The position numbers and the translations under genes are program-made. A DNA stretch of 64,000 nucleotides from NCBI RefSeq assembly GCF_025195125.1, contig NZ_JAMGSL010000015.1, forward strand, positions 118,589 to 182,588, read 5' to 3'. Shown here in pieces: positions 49,988 through 59,141 of the stretch (its first letter is position 1; the number at the start of each line of letters is the position of its first letter). The notes under the pieces are model-generated. The model was not told the DNA's origin, did not search any database, and worked only from the letters and a program-made list of their open reading frames with translations. The DNA comes from Streptomyces sp. Je 1-79. GTDB taxonomy: Bacteria > Actinomycetota > Actinomycetes > Streptomycetales > Streptomycetaceae.

Positions 49988-51808
49988 TTACTTGACGACC
50001 GTGATCCGGCCCGTCGCCGGCGGGGCCAGCGGGGCGCTCGCGGTGGAGTGCGCCGCCAGGTAGGCCGTGAACATGTCCAGGTCGGACGCGCCGACCAGCT
50101 TGTTCTTGTGCTCCTTCAGGACGGCGAAGCCGTCACCGCCACCGGCCAGGAACTCGTTCATCGCGACCCGGTAGGTCTTCGACGGGTCGATCGCCTCGCC
50201 GTTCAGCTTCACCGAGGACACCACGATCCGGTCGGCGCCGGCCTTCGTCATGTCCAGGGTGTACGTGAAGCCCTTCGAGACCTGGAGGATCTTCGGTGCG
50301 GCCTGGTTCGGGCCGCTGACCTGCTGCTGGAGCGTGGTGATCAGCTGCGCGCCGGTCAGGTCGACCGCCGTCATCATGTTGGTGAACGGCTGGACCGTGT
50401 ACGCCTCGCCGTACGTCACGACCCCGTCGCCCTCGGCGCCGGACGCCTTGTGGACCAGGGGCGCGCGGACACCGCCCGGGTTCATCAGCGCCAGCTGCGC
50501 GCCGCCCTTGTCGGCCGGGGCCATGCCCTCCAGCTGGGCGTCGGCGATCAGGTTGCCGAGCGGCTTCTCGGCCGCGTCGGCCGGGTTGTCGACGTCGCCG
50601 GCGATGTAGCCGACGGGGCGGCTCGCGATCGGCGCGGCCAGCGTCTTCCAGCGGTCGATCAGCCGCGTCATGTCCTCGGCCTTGGCCACGTCACGGGTGA
50701 CGACGTGGTTCGCGGAGGAGACGGCGGTGCGGACGATGTCCTTCGAGCGACGGTCGTAGGTGAGCGTCGTGTCCGTGTACAGCTTGCCGAAGGAGGCCGC
50801 CGAGGTGACCGTGCGCGGCTTGCCGGACGGGTCCGGGATGGTGCACGCGTACGCCTGGTGGGTGTGGCCGGTGACCAGCGCGTCGACCTGCGGGCTGACC
50901 TTCTTCGCGATGTCGACGATCGGGCCCGAGATGCCGTCGCCGGGGCCCGGGCTGTCGCAGTTGTAGTTGTACGAGCCCGAGGCCGGCGCACCACCCTCGT
51001 GCAGCAGGGCGACGATGGACTTGACGCCCTTGCGCTCCAGGACCTTGGTGTACTTGTTGATCGTCTCGATCTCGTCGCCGAACTTCAGGCCCTTGATGCC
51101 CTCGGCGGAGACGATGTCGGCGGTGCCCTCCAGCGTGACGCCGATGAAGCCGACCTTGACGCCGTTGCGCTCCCAGATGAAGTACGGGTCGAGGATCGGC
51201 TTCCCCGTCTTCTCCTTCGTCACGTTGGCCGCGAGGTAGGGGAAGCGCGCCCCCTTGAACCGCTTGCCCTCCTCGAAACAGCCGGCGGTCGGGTGACAGC
51301 CACCGTTCTGCATACGGGCGAGCTCGCGGGCGCCCTCGTCGAACTCGTGGTTGCCGACGGAGCTCACGTCGAGCTTCAGGCGGTTCAGCGCCTCGATGGT
51401 CGGCTCGTCGTGGAAGAGCCCGGAGACCAGCGGGGAGGCGCCGACCATGTCGCCGGCGGCGGCGGTGACGGAGTACGGGTTGCCCTTGCGCGCCTCGCGC
51501 AGGTGCGTGGCCAGGTACTCGACGCCACCGGCGTCGATCGTCCTGGTCGTGCCGTCCTCGTTGGTGTGGGTGACCCGGCCGGCCGAGCCCGTGGGCGGCT
51601 CCAGGTTCCCGTGCAGGTCGTTGAAGGAGAGGAGCTGCACATCGACGTAACGCCCCTGGCCGTAGCCGTAGCCGCGGGCGTCGCCCCTGTCCTTCGTACC
51701 CGAGGCGCCCGCGGGCAGCGCGGCGACCAGCGCGCCGACGGTGGCGAGCCCCGCGCCGACGGCGAGTATCCGCCCCGCTGTCCTCTTCTTCTTCGGTGTC
51801 GCTGCCAT
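49988..51808 (-). CDS. Exported 5'-nucleotidase / metallophosphatase
   Basis: A 606-residue secreted enzyme that releases phosphate from extracellular nucleotides. A signal peptide (about residues 1-36) is followed by a metallophosphatase domain with FNDLHGN, GNHEFDEG and VTGHTHQ metal motifs (about 60-340). The C-terminal 5'-nucleotidase domain contains LMNPGGVRAPL and FLAGGGDGF. Related Streptomyces genes at this position are reported as phosphate-regulated, but I found no convincing PHO box in the 134 bp upstream. Confidence 0.93.
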   Translation of the reverse strand: MAATPKKKRTAGRILAVGAGLATVGALVAALPAGASGTKDRGDARGYGYGQGRYVDVQLLSFNDLHGNLEPPTGSAGRVTHTNEDGTTRTIDAGGVEYLATHLREARKGNPYSVTAAAGDMVGASPLVSGLFHDEPTIEALNRLKLDVSSVGNHEFDEGARELARMQNGGCHPTAGCFEEGKRFKGARFPYLAANVTKEKTGKPILDPYFIWERNGVKVGFIGVTLEGTADIVSAEGIKGLKFGDEIETINKYTKVLERKGVKSIVALLHEGGAPASGSYNYNCDSPGPGDGISGPIVDIAKKVSPQVDALVTGHTHQAYACTIPDPSGKPRTVTSAASFGKLYTDTTLTYDRRSKDIVRTAVSSANHVVTRDVAKAEDMTRLIDRWKTLAAPIASRPVGYIAGDVDNPADAAEKPLGNLIADAQLEGMAPADKGGAQLALMNPGGVRAPLVHKASGAEGDGVVTYGEAYTVQPFTNMMTAVDLTGAQLITTLQQQVSGPNQAAPKILQVSKGFTYTLDMTKAGADRIVVSSVKLNGEAIDPSKTYRVAMNEFLAGGGDGFAVLKEHKNKLVGASDLDMFTAYLAAHSTASAPLAPPATGRITVVK

Positions 51809-51942
51809 CGCTCCCCTTGTCCCCGCGCCCCGTAGTGCGGCGCCACTCGACTGCTGACGTGCCAGCGCAGCCTAGAGTCAACGCGCGTAGCGCAACAGGG
51901 GGTACCGGGTTACAACTAGGTTGATTCCGTAGGCTCGGAGCC

Positions 51943-52869
51943 ATGACTCCTGACGCGGCACCGGCCATCGAACCCGGCCGGCAGATCCAGACACTCGACG
52001 AGCTCTCCCCCGAGCAGGTGACCGACGTCCTCGACCTGCTGGAGGCGGCCGACCGCGCCGACGGCGTCCACGCCGTGTCCGAGCAGGGCCGGCTGTATCT
52101 GCGGCACGGCCGCCGCGAGGGCGTACGGCACTTCCTGCTGACCGTCGGCCCGCACCTCTACGGCTACGCCCAGCTGGAGGACACCGACCCCGTGGAGGCC
52201 CCGGCCGCCGAGCTCGTCGTCCACCCCTCCCACCGCGGCCGCGGGCACGGTCGGGCGCTCGGGACCGCGCTGCTCGCGGCCTCGGGCAAGCGGCTGCGGG
52301 TCTGGGCGCACGGCGGGAAGTCGGCGGCCCGGCACCTGGCCCAGGTGCTCGGTCTGACCCTCTTCCGCGAACTGCGCCAGCTGCGCCGCCCCTTGGTGCC
52401 GCTCGACATCCCGGAGCCGGTGCTGCCCGACGGCGTCACGGTCCGCACCTTCGTGCCCGGCCAGGACGACGCGGCCTGGCTCGCGGTCAACGCGGCGGCC
52501 TTCGCCCACCACCCCGAGCAGGGCTCGCTCACCCAGCGGGACCTCGACGACCGCGCGGCCGAGCCGTGGTTCGACCCCAAGGGCTTCTTCCTCGCGGAGA
52601 AGGACGGGCGGCTGATCGGCTTCCACTGGACGAAGACGCACGCGGAGGACCAGCTCGGCGAGGTGTACGTGATCGGGATCCTGCCGGACGCGCAGGGCGG
52701 CGGTCTCGGCAGGTCGCTCACGGCGATCGGGCTCCGGCACCTGGCGGCGCAGGGCCTGCCGACGGCGATGCTCTACGTCGACGCGGACAACACGGCGGCG
52801 GTGACGGTGTACGAGCGGCTGGGCTTCGTCACGCACGAGGTGGACCTGATGTACCGCACGGAGTCCTGA
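51943..52869 (+). CDS. mshD: MshD, mycothiol synthase
   Basis: A 308-residue enzyme that acetylates Cys-GlcN-Ins in the last step of mycothiol synthesis. It has two GNAT domains. The N-terminal one has VVHPSHRGRGHGRAL, and the catalytic C-terminal one has YVIGILPDAQGGGLGRSLT and MLYVDADNTAAVTVYERLGF. Length and both motifs match MshD. The ATG at 51943 follows GGAGCC. A strong terminator follows, so the gene appears monocistronic. Confidence 0.95.
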   Translation: MTPDAAPAIEPGRQIQTLDELSPEQVTDVLDLLEAADRADGVHAVSEQGRLYLRHGRREGVRHFLLTVGPHLYGYAQLEDTDPVEAPAAELVVHPSHRGRGHGRALGTALLAASGKRLRVWAHGGKSAARHLAQVLGLTLFRELRQLRRPLVPLDIPEPVLPDGVTVRTFVPGQDDAAWLAVNAAAFAHHPEQGSLTQRDLDDRAAEPWFDPKGFFLAEKDGRLIGFHWTKTHAEDQLGEVYVIGILPDAQGGGLGRSLTAIGLRHLAAQGLPTAMLYVDADNTAAVTVYERLGFVTHEVDLMYRTES

Positions 52870-52901
52870 GCCGCACGCACGGAGTCCTGAACACGCGCTG
52901 A

Positions 52902-52929
52902 GCAGGGGGCGGTTGACACCGCCCCCTGC
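52902..52929 (+). terminator. Terminator of mshD
   Basis: Perfect 12-bp stem GCAGGGGGCGGT / ACCGCCCCCTGC with a TGAC loop, followed by TTTG. Confidence 0.9.
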
Positions 52930-52933
52930 TTTG

Positions 52934-52971
52934 CACCACCCTTTCACTACTTGATTAGTGAAAGGGTGGTG
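52934..52971. promoter_or_regulatory. 16-bp-arm palindrome, candidate GntR operator
   Basis: CACCACCCTTTCACTA (52934-52949) and TAGTGAAAGGGTGGTG (52956-52971) are perfect inverted arms around CTTGAT. The dyad lies immediately upstream of the GntR ribosome binding site, so a bound repressor would block the promoter or initiation region of its own operon. Confidence 0.8.
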
Positions 52972-52980
52972 AAGGGGAAC

Positions 52981-53364
52981 GTGCTCGAGTACCGCATCGA
53001 CCGGCGCAGCGGCGTCGCCACCTACCTCCAGATCGTCCAGCAGACCCGACAGGCCCTGCGCATGGGCGTTCTGGAGCCCGGCGACCGGCTGCCGACCGCG
53101 CGCGAGGTCGTCGAGGCGACGGCCATCAACCCGAACACGGTCCTCAAGGCCTACCGCGAACTCGAACGCGAAGGGCTCGTCGAGGCCCGGCGCGGCCTCG
53201 GCACCTTCGTGCGCGCGACGCTGGGGACCGGACCGGCGGACTCGCCCCTGCGGGGCGAACTCACCGACTGGGCGCGCCGTGCGCGGGAGGACGGCCTGGA
53301 GCGCGAGGACGTGGCCGCGCTCTTCACTTCCGTACTGATGGAAATCTTCGAGGGGGACGCATGA
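52981..53364 (+). CDS. GntR-family (YtrA-type) regulator
   Basis: A 127-residue regulator of the short YtrA subfamily, which controls ABC transporters. The winged helix contains ATYLQIVQQTRQALRMGVLE, PTAREVVEATAINPNTVLKA and REGLVEARRGLGTFV. The GTG at 52981 with GAAGGGG upstream is chosen because earlier GTG codons (52966, 52969) lie inside the palindrome. The stop overlaps the ATPase start (ATGA), giving a three-gene operon. Confidence 0.92.
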   Translation: MLEYRIDRRSGVATYLQIVQQTRQALRMGVLEPGDRLPTAREVVEATAINPNTVLKAYRELEREGLVEARRGLGTFVRATLGTGPADSPLRGELTDWARRAREDGLEREDVAALFTSVLMEIFEGDA

Positions 53365-54206
53365 CCGGTGGAACGGCCCTGAGCACCGAGGGCCTCGGCA
53401 AACGGTACGGACGACGGGGGCCCGGCTGGGCCCTGAGGGAGTGCACCCTCGCCCTCCCGGCCGGCCGCGTCTGCGCGCTCGTCGGCCCCAACGGCGCCGG
53501 CAAGTCCACCCTCCTCGCCCTCGCGGCCGGCCTCCTCCGGCCCACCGAGGGCACGGTCCGGGCCCCGGCGCGCGAACACCTCGCGTACGTGGCCCAGGAC
53601 AAGCCGCTCTACCCGCAGCTCACCGTCGCCGAGACGCTGCGCATGGGCCGCGAGCTCAACCCCGGCCGCTGGGACGGGGCCGTCGCCGAACGGATCGCCG
53701 CCGACCTCGACCCCGGCGCCCGGATCCGCACCCTCTCCGGCGGCCAGCGCACCCGCGTCGCCCTCGCCCTGGCCCTCGGCAAGCGGCCCGAACTGCTGCT
53801 CCTCGACGAGCCGATGGCCGACCTCGACCCGCTCGCCCGCCACCGGCTCATGGGCGTCCTCATGGCCGACGCCGCCGAACGCGGCACGACGGTCGTCATG
53901 TCCTCGCACATCCTCGGCGAGCTGGAGGGCGCCTGCGACCACCTGCTCCTCGTCGACGACGGCCGGGTCCGCCTCGACGGCGCCATCGACGACCTCCTCG
54001 CCGCGCACGTGCTCCTGCGCGGCCCGGTCGCCGACCTCGCCCCGCACACGGTCGTCGAGTCCCGCACGACGGGCCGTCAACTCACGGCCCTGGTCCGCCG
54101 CGAGGGCCGCGTCGAAGGCCCCTGGCAGACGAGCCCCCCGTCCCTCGAGGACCTCGTCCTCGCCCACCTCCGCACCGCGAAGACCCCCGAAGGAGCCTCC
54201 GCATGA
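53361..54206 (+). CDS. ABC transporter ATPase
   Basis: A 281-residue ATPase. It has Walker A GPNGAGKST, the signature LSGGQRTRVALALALG, Walker B LLLLDEPMADLDP and the H-loop SSHILGE. It is encoded between the GntR regulator and its permease with four-base overlaps on both sides. YtrA-type operons usually export cell-envelope antibiotics or respond to them; that role is inferred. Confidence 0.92.
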   Translation: MTGGTALSTEGLGKRYGRRGPGWALRECTLALPAGRVCALVGPNGAGKSTLLALAAGLLRPTEGTVRAPAREHLAYVAQDKPLYPQLTVAETLRMGRELNPGRWDGAVAERIAADLDPGARIRTLSGGQRTRVALALALGKRPELLLLDEPMADLDPLARHRLMGVLMADAAERGTTVVMSSHILGELEGACDHLLLVDDGRVRLDGAIDDLLAAHVLLRGPVADLAPHTVVESRTTGRQLTALVRREGRVEGPWQTSPPSLEDLVLAHLRTAKTPEGASA

Positions 54207-55144
54207 GCCGCCTCGCCCTGAAGGGCCCGTACTGGCTGACGGCCCGCCAGCACCGGAGAGCGGTGTGGGCGGCCGCGGCCGCCACGGCCCTGTCCCTCGC
54301 CGTCCTCGCGGGGCTGCGGCTGTGGGACGCCGCGAGCGCGGACACGTTCGTGGAGAACGGCCACACGATCGCCTCGAACGACAACCGCGGATTCGGCATC
54401 CTGCGCCTGGCCATGGAGTACGCCGGTATCGGCATGGTCCTCCTGCCCCTCGTCGTCGGGGCCTTCGTCGCGGGCCCGCTGATCGCCCGCGAGCTGGAGA
54501 GCGGCACGTACCGGCTCGCGCTCACCCAGTCCTTCACCCCCGTGCAGTGGTTCCGCGCGAAGGTCCTCACCGCGGCCGGCGCCGCCCTCGCGGCCACCCT
54601 CGCCCTCCTGGCGATCTACCGGATCGGCTGGGGCCGCGTCTCGGGCACCTGGCAGCTGAACTGGTCGGACCGCGGCCCGTACGAGGCGACCGGAACCGTC
54701 CTCGTCGCGTACGTGCTGCTCGCCGTCGCGGTGGGCGCGCTCCTCGGGCAGCTGGTCCGGCGCACGGTCGTCGCCATGGCCGCGACCGGCCTGGTCACCG
54801 GCCTGGTCCTGGCCGCGCTCGGCGCGCTGCGGTGGGACTTCCTGCCGGTACGGACCGTGACCGGGCCGCTCGAACCCCACCTGTTCGTGCCCAGGGATGG
54901 TCTGATGATGGATACCGGCATGATCAACGGCAGGGGCGAACGCCTCCCGGAGTGGATCTGCTTCGAGCGCACCCGGAGCCTGTACGACTGCCCGGCCGAC
55001 CTGGACATCGCCGCCCAGTACGTCGACTACCACCCCGAGTCCCATTTCTGGCCCACCCAGCTCATCGAGACCGGCATCGTCCTCGCCCTCGCCGCCCTCG
55101 CCCTCTTCGCCGCCTTCCGCGTCCTGCGCGCCCGGCACCGGTAG
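54203..55144 (+). CDS. ABC transporter permease
   Basis: A 313-residue membrane subunit with six predicted helices, including LSLAVLAGLRLW at the start. A large extracytoplasmic loop before the last helix (about residues 225-285) contains two Cys. The cytoplasmic loop GPLIARELESGTYRLALTQS is typical of ABC-2 permeases. It is the third gene of the GntR operon, followed by a terminator at 55213. Confidence 0.88.
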   Translation: MSRLALKGPYWLTARQHRRAVWAAAAATALSLAVLAGLRLWDAASADTFVENGHTIASNDNRGFGILRLAMEYAGIGMVLLPLVVGAFVAGPLIARELESGTYRLALTQSFTPVQWFRAKVLTAAGAALAATLALLAIYRIGWGRVSGTWQLNWSDRGPYEATGTVLVAYVLLAVAVGALLGQLVRRTVVAMAATGLVTGLVLAALGALRWDFLPVRTVTGPLEPHLFVPRDGLMMDTGMINGRGERLPEWICFERTRSLYDCPADLDIAAQYVDYHPESHFWPTQLIETGIVLALAALALFAAFRVLRARHR

Positions 55145-55212
55145 CCCGCCCAGGCACACCCAGGACCGCCCAGAACCCCGTACCGTACGGAACAAGGCGT
55201 CGGAATTCGGCC

Positions 55213-55237
55213 GGCGGGGCCCTTCAGGGGCCCCGCC
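55213..55237 (+). terminator. Terminator of the GntR-ABC operon
   Basis: GGCGGGGCCC pairs with GGGCCCCGCC around a TTCAG loop, 68 bp after the permease stop. Confidence 0.8.
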
Positions 55238-55411
55238 CCCGATTCCCGCACGACATGTCGTCGTTACCGGCCATTCAGACGCGCTTGCGAGGCTCGCGCA
55301 ATGAAGCCCGTCGTGCCCGCGACCCCCAACGCGCTCCCCAAAGGGAGACTTCCCGCGCCCACGGCCCGCTCCGACGCGCCCGACCACCCCTTCGCGCGGA
55401 AGAATGGGGCC

Positions 55412-57760
55412 ATGAGCCAGCAGCCCGCCGAGGTCCCGGTCCAGCCCTCCGCCACGTCGCCCGCGAAGAACGCCAGGACGTCGGAGAAGACGCCCTCGAA
55501 GACGCCCTCCAAGACGCCCGCGAAGCCGTCCGCGAAGAGCGCCCGGGACGGGGAGGCGACCACGCAGAACGCGCAGCCCACCGTCGGTTCGATAGCCGCA
55601 CACCGCCCCCACACGGTCAACCCCGACCGGGGCCGGGACCTCGACCCCGACCTGGACGCCGACCTCGACACCTACGAGGACGACAGCGCGGGCGGGGAGC
55701 TCCCCCAGGGCCGCTTCCTCGACCGCGAGCGCAGCTGGCTCGCGTTCAACGAACGCGTCCTCGAACTGGCCGAGGACCCGAACACCCCCCTCCTCGAACG
55801 GGCTAACTTCCTCGCGATCTTCGCGTCCAACCTCGACGAGTTCTTCATGGTGCGCGTGGCCGGCCTCAAGCGCCGGATCGCCACCGGCGTCGCCACCCGC
55901 TCCGCCTCCGGCCTGCAGCCCCGCGAGGTCCTTGAGCTGATCTGGACCCGCTCGCGCGAGCTCATGGCCCGGCACGCCGCCTGCTACCAGCAGGACGTCG
56001 CCCCGGCCCTCGCCGACGAGGGCATCCACCTCATCCGCTGGCCCGAGCTCACCGAGAAGGAGCAGGCGCGCCTCTTCACCCTGTTCCGGCAGCAGATCTT
56101 CCCGGTCCTCACCCCGCTGGCGGTGGACCCCGCGCACCCCTTCCCGTACATCTCCGGCCTCTCCCTGAACCTGGCCGTGGTCGTACGCAACCCGGTCAGC
56201 GGCCACCGCCACTTCGCCCGGGTCAAGGTGCCCCCGCTGCTCTCGCGCTTCCTCGAGGCCTCCCCGGAGCGGTACGTCCCGCTGGAGGACGTCATCGCCG
56301 CGCACCTGGAAGAGCTCTTCCCCGGTATGGAGGTGCTGGCCCACCACATGTTCCGGGTGACCCGGAACGAGGACCTGGAGGTCGAGGAGGACGACACCGA
56401 GAACCTGCTCCAGGCCCTGGAGAAGGAGCTGCTGCGCCGCCGCTTCGGCCCGCCGGTCCGCCTGGAGGTCGAGGAGTCCATCGACCCGTACGTCCTCGAC
56501 CTGCTGGTGCGCGAGCTGAAGGTCTCCGACGCCGAGGTCTACCCGCTGCCCGGCCCGCTCGACCTCACCGGCCTCTTCGGCATCGCCTCGCTTGACCGGC
56601 CCGAGCTGAAGTACCCCAAGTTCGTCGCCGGCACCCACCGGGACCTCGCCGAGGTCGAGTCGGCCTCCGCGCCCGACATCTTCATGGCGCTGCGCGAGCG
56701 GGACGTCCTGCTGCACCACCCGTACGACTCCTTCTCCACCTCCGTCCAGGCCTTCCTGGAGCAGGCCGCCGCCGACCCGGACGTCCTCGCGATCAAGCAG
56801 ACGCTGTACCGGACCTCCGGCAAGTCGCCGATAGTCGACGCCCTGATCGACGCCGCCGAGAGCGGCAAGCAGGTCCTGGTCCTCGTCGAGATCAAGGCCC
56901 GCTTCGACGAGCAGGCCAACATCAAGTGGGCGCGCAAGCTGGAGGAGGCCGGCTGCCACGTCGTCTACGGGCTCGTCGGCCTGAAGACGCACTGCAAGCT
57001 GTCGCTCGTCGTCCGGCAGGAGGGTGAGCTGCTGCGCCGGTACTCGCACGTCGGCACCGGCAACTACCACCCCAAGACGGCCCGGCTCTACGAGGACCTC
57101 GGCCTGCTCACCGCCGACCCGCAGGTCGGCGCCGACCTCTCCGACCTGTTCAACCGGCTCTCCGGCTACTCCCGCCGCGAGACGTACCGCCGGCTGCTCA
57201 CCGCCCCGAAGTCCCTGCGGGACGGGCTGGTCTCCCGGATCCACCAGGAGATCACCCACCACCGCGCGGGCCGGCCCGCCTACGTCCGGATCAAGGTCAA
57301 CTCGATGGTCGACGAGGCCATCATCGACGCCTGCTACCGGGCCTCCCAGGCGGGCGTCCCGGTCGACATCTGGGTCCGCGGCATCTGCGCGATCCGCCCG
57401 GGCGTCGCCGGCCTCTCCGAGAACATCCGGGTCCGCTCGATCCTCGGCCGCTTCCTGGAGCACTCCCGGGTCTTCGCCTTCGGCAACGGCGGCGAACCGG
57501 AGGTCTGGCTGGGCAGCGCCGACATGATGCACCGCAACCTCGACCGGCGCATCGAGGCCCTGGTCCGGGTCTCCGACCCGGCCCACCGGGCGGCCCTGAG
57601 CCGGCTCCTGGAGACCGGGATGTCCGACACCACCTCCTCCTGGCACCTCGGCCCGGACGGGAACTGGACGCGGCACGCGACCGACCCCGACGGCCAGCCG
57701 CTGCGGCACGTGCAGGAGATGCTCATCGACGCGCGGAGGCGCCGGCGTGCACAACCCTGA
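55412..57760 (+). CDS. ppk: Polyphosphate kinase 1
   Basis: A 782-residue PPK1 that makes long-chain polyphosphate from ATP reversibly. A Lys/Pro/Ser-rich N-terminal extension (with KTPSKTP repeats and an acidic DPDLDADLDTYEDD segment) precedes the PPK core beginning RFLDRERSWLAFNERVLELA. The phospho-accepting histidine is His546 in RYSHVGTGNYHPKTARLYED. The ATG at 55412 is chosen; an in-frame ATG at 55301 would add 37 residues and has a GAGG site, so it cannot be excluded. It overlaps the CHAD gene by 14 bp. No convincing PHO box was found upstream. Confidence 0.94.
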   Translation: MSQQPAEVPVQPSATSPAKNARTSEKTPSKTPSKTPAKPSAKSARDGEATTQNAQPTVGSIAAHRPHTVNPDRGRDLDPDLDADLDTYEDDSAGGELPQGRFLDRERSWLAFNERVLELAEDPNTPLLERANFLAIFASNLDEFFMVRVAGLKRRIATGVATRSASGLQPREVLELIWTRSRELMARHAACYQQDVAPALADEGIHLIRWPELTEKEQARLFTLFRQQIFPVLTPLAVDPAHPFPYISGLSLNLAVVVRNPVSGHRHFARVKVPPLLSRFLEASPERYVPLEDVIAAHLEELFPGMEVLAHHMFRVTRNEDLEVEEDDTENLLQALEKELLRRRFGPPVRLEVEESIDPYVLDLLVRELKVSDAEVYPLPGPLDLTGLFGIASLDRPELKYPKFVAGTHRDLAEVESASAPDIFMALRERDVLLHHPYDSFSTSVQAFLEQAAADPDVLAIKQTLYRTSGKSPIVDALIDAAESGKQVLVLVEIKARFDEQANIKWARKLEEAGCHVVYGLVGLKTHCKLSLVVRQEGELLRRYSHVGTGNYHPKTARLYEDLGLLTADPQVGADLSDLFNRLSGYSRRETYRRLLTAPKSLRDGLVSRIHQEITHHRAGRPAYVRIKVNSMVDEAIIDACYRASQAGVPVDIWVRGICAIRPGVAGLSENIRVRSILGRFLEHSRVFAFGNGGEPEVWLGSADMMHRNLDRRIEALVRVSDPAHRAALSRLLETGMSDTTSSWHLGPDGNWTRHATDPDGQPLRHVQEMLIDARRRRRAQP

Positions 57761-58751
57761 CCACCTTTCCGCCACCGCGGGCGTCACGGCGGGAGAGGTC
57801 CTCTCCCCCTACCTCCAGGCGCGGGCCGGAGACTTCCTGCGCGCCCTGCGCCTGCACACGGAGAGCGGCGCGGACACGGGCGGCGCCGAGGAGGCCGCCC
57901 GGTCCCTTCGGGCCGCGGCCCGCCGCATCGGCGGGACGCTGCACACCTTCCGCCCGCTCCTCGACGCCCCCTGGGCCGACCAGCTGCGCACGGAGCTGGC
58001 CTGGCTGTCCGGGACGCTCGCCCTGGAGCACGCCTGCACCGCCCGGCTCGTCCGGCTGGTGGACGCGCTGTCCCGCCTGTCGAACAGCGGGCACGGCCCC
58101 GCCGGGCCCGTGCCCGCCGCGCGCGGCGCCGAGAACACCGGCCTGACGGTCGGCGCCGCCCGGGCCGGCGCCCTGCTCGAACGCCAGCTCACCCTGGCCC
58201 GCACCCGCGCCCACTCGGCTGCGCTCCAGGCGCTGGGCTCCTCCCGCTTCCACGCGGTCGCGGACTCGGTCGCGCTCCTCGCCTCCGAGGTGCCGCTGGG
58301 ACCGGCGGGGGCGGCCGACGCCCTGGAGGTGCTCGACGCGCCGGCCGCCGTCGTCGAGCGTCGCCTGCTGGACGCCGTCTCCGGTCTGCCGCTGGCCCGC
58401 GCGGCCCACCCGTACAACGCCGACGCCCTCGCCCTGGCGGCCGGCGAGACCCAGGACGCGCCCTGGCACCAGACGCGGCTGCTGCTGCGGCTGCACCGGT
58501 ACGCCGGCGAGGTCCTGACCGGTGACGCCGCCCCCGACCCGGTGCTCGGCGAGGCCGGCAGGGCCCTGGACCGCCACCGCGACGCCTCCGAGGCGGCCGC
58601 CGCCGCCGCGGCTGCCGCCCGCACGCCCCGTATCGCCCCGGCCACCGCGTACGCGCTGGGCGTCCTCCACGCGGACCAGCGCCACGAGGTCGAAGCCTCC
58701 CGCTTCGCCTTCCAGCGCGCCTGGCAGCACGCCACGGCGTCCGTCCCGTGA
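57747..58751 (+). CDS. CHAD-domain protein
   Basis: A 334-residue all-helical protein of the CHAD type, which binds polyphosphate through conserved basic residues on its helices (AARSLRAAARRIGGTL and AARAGALLERQLTLARTRAHS). The GTG start lies inside the end of ppk, so the two are co-transcribed and probably translationally coupled. A role in polyphosphate storage or in targeting of Ppk is inferred. The C-terminal part contains an Ala-rich run. Confidence 0.88.
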   Translation: MHNPDHLSATAGVTAGEVLSPYLQARAGDFLRALRLHTESGADTGGAEEAARSLRAAARRIGGTLHTFRPLLDAPWADQLRTELAWLSGTLALEHACTARLVRLVDALSRLSNSGHGPAGPVPAARGAENTGLTVGAARAGALLERQLTLARTRAHSAALQALGSSRFHAVADSVALLASEVPLGPAGAADALEVLDAPAAVVERRLLDAVSGLPLARAAHPYNADALALAAGETQDAPWHQTRLLLRLHRYAGEVLTGDAAPDPVLGEAGRALDRHRDASEAAAAAAAAARTPRIAPATAYALGVLHADQRHEVEASRFAFQRAWQHATASVP

Positions 58752-59134
58752 TCCGCGCGGCGGGGTGCGTCCTGTGGCGCCCCGCACCCACGGGCAGGGG
58801 CATCGAGATCGCGCTGGTCCACCGCCCCAAGTACGACGACTGGTCGCACCCGAAGGGCAAGCTGAAGCGCGGCGAGTCGGCCGAGGAGGCCGCGCTGCGG
58901 GAGGTACGGGAGGAGACGGGCCACGCCTGCGCCCTGGGCCCGCGCCTCCCCACGGCCCGCTATCTGGCGAACGGCCGCCCGAAGGTGGTCACGTACTGGT
59001 CGGCCCGCGCCCTGGACGGCGCGTTCGTCCCCTCGACGGAGGTCGACCGGATGGTCTGGCTCCCCCCGGAGGCCGCCCGCCTCCGCCTGACCCAGCCACG
59101 CGACCGTGAACTCCTGGACGCGGCCCTCGACTGA
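58748..59134 (+). CDS. Nudix hydrolase (MutT-like)
   Basis: A 128-residue hydrolase with a complete Nudix box (GX5EX7REVXEETG, in GKLKRGESAEEAALREVREE). Family members cleave nucleoside diphosphate compounds such as 8-oxo-dGTP or diadenosine polyphosphates. Mycobacterial MutT1 carries an additional histidine phosphatase domain that is absent here. The GTG start overlaps the CHAD stop (GTGA), so it is the third gene of the ppk operon. Confidence 0.9.
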   Translation: MIRAAGCVLWRPAPTGRGIEIALVHRPKYDDWSHPKGKLKRGESAEEAALREVREETGHACALGPRLPTARYLANGRPKVVTYWSARALDGAFVPSTEVDRMVWLPPEAARLRLTQPRDRELLDAALD

Positions 59135-59141
59135 AAGCCGC

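Noticed and set aside
49976..51835. A 619-codon open frame on the plus strand opposite the 5'-nucleotidase
   Set aside because: The nucleotidase on the minus strand has a signal peptide and all metal-binding motifs. The plus frame has only low-complexity Arg/Val/Asp sequence.
55145..55411. Possible PHO box upstream of ppk
   Set aside because: Segments such as CATTCAGACGC are single and not in 11-nt register with another good unit, unlike the clear arrays at 951, 1015 and 59408.
54077..57787. A 1236-codon open frame on the minus strand across the ppk region
   Set aside because: It lies antisense to the ATPase, permease and ppk genes, all of which have clear motifs. Long antisense frames are expected from the extreme third-position G+C bias.
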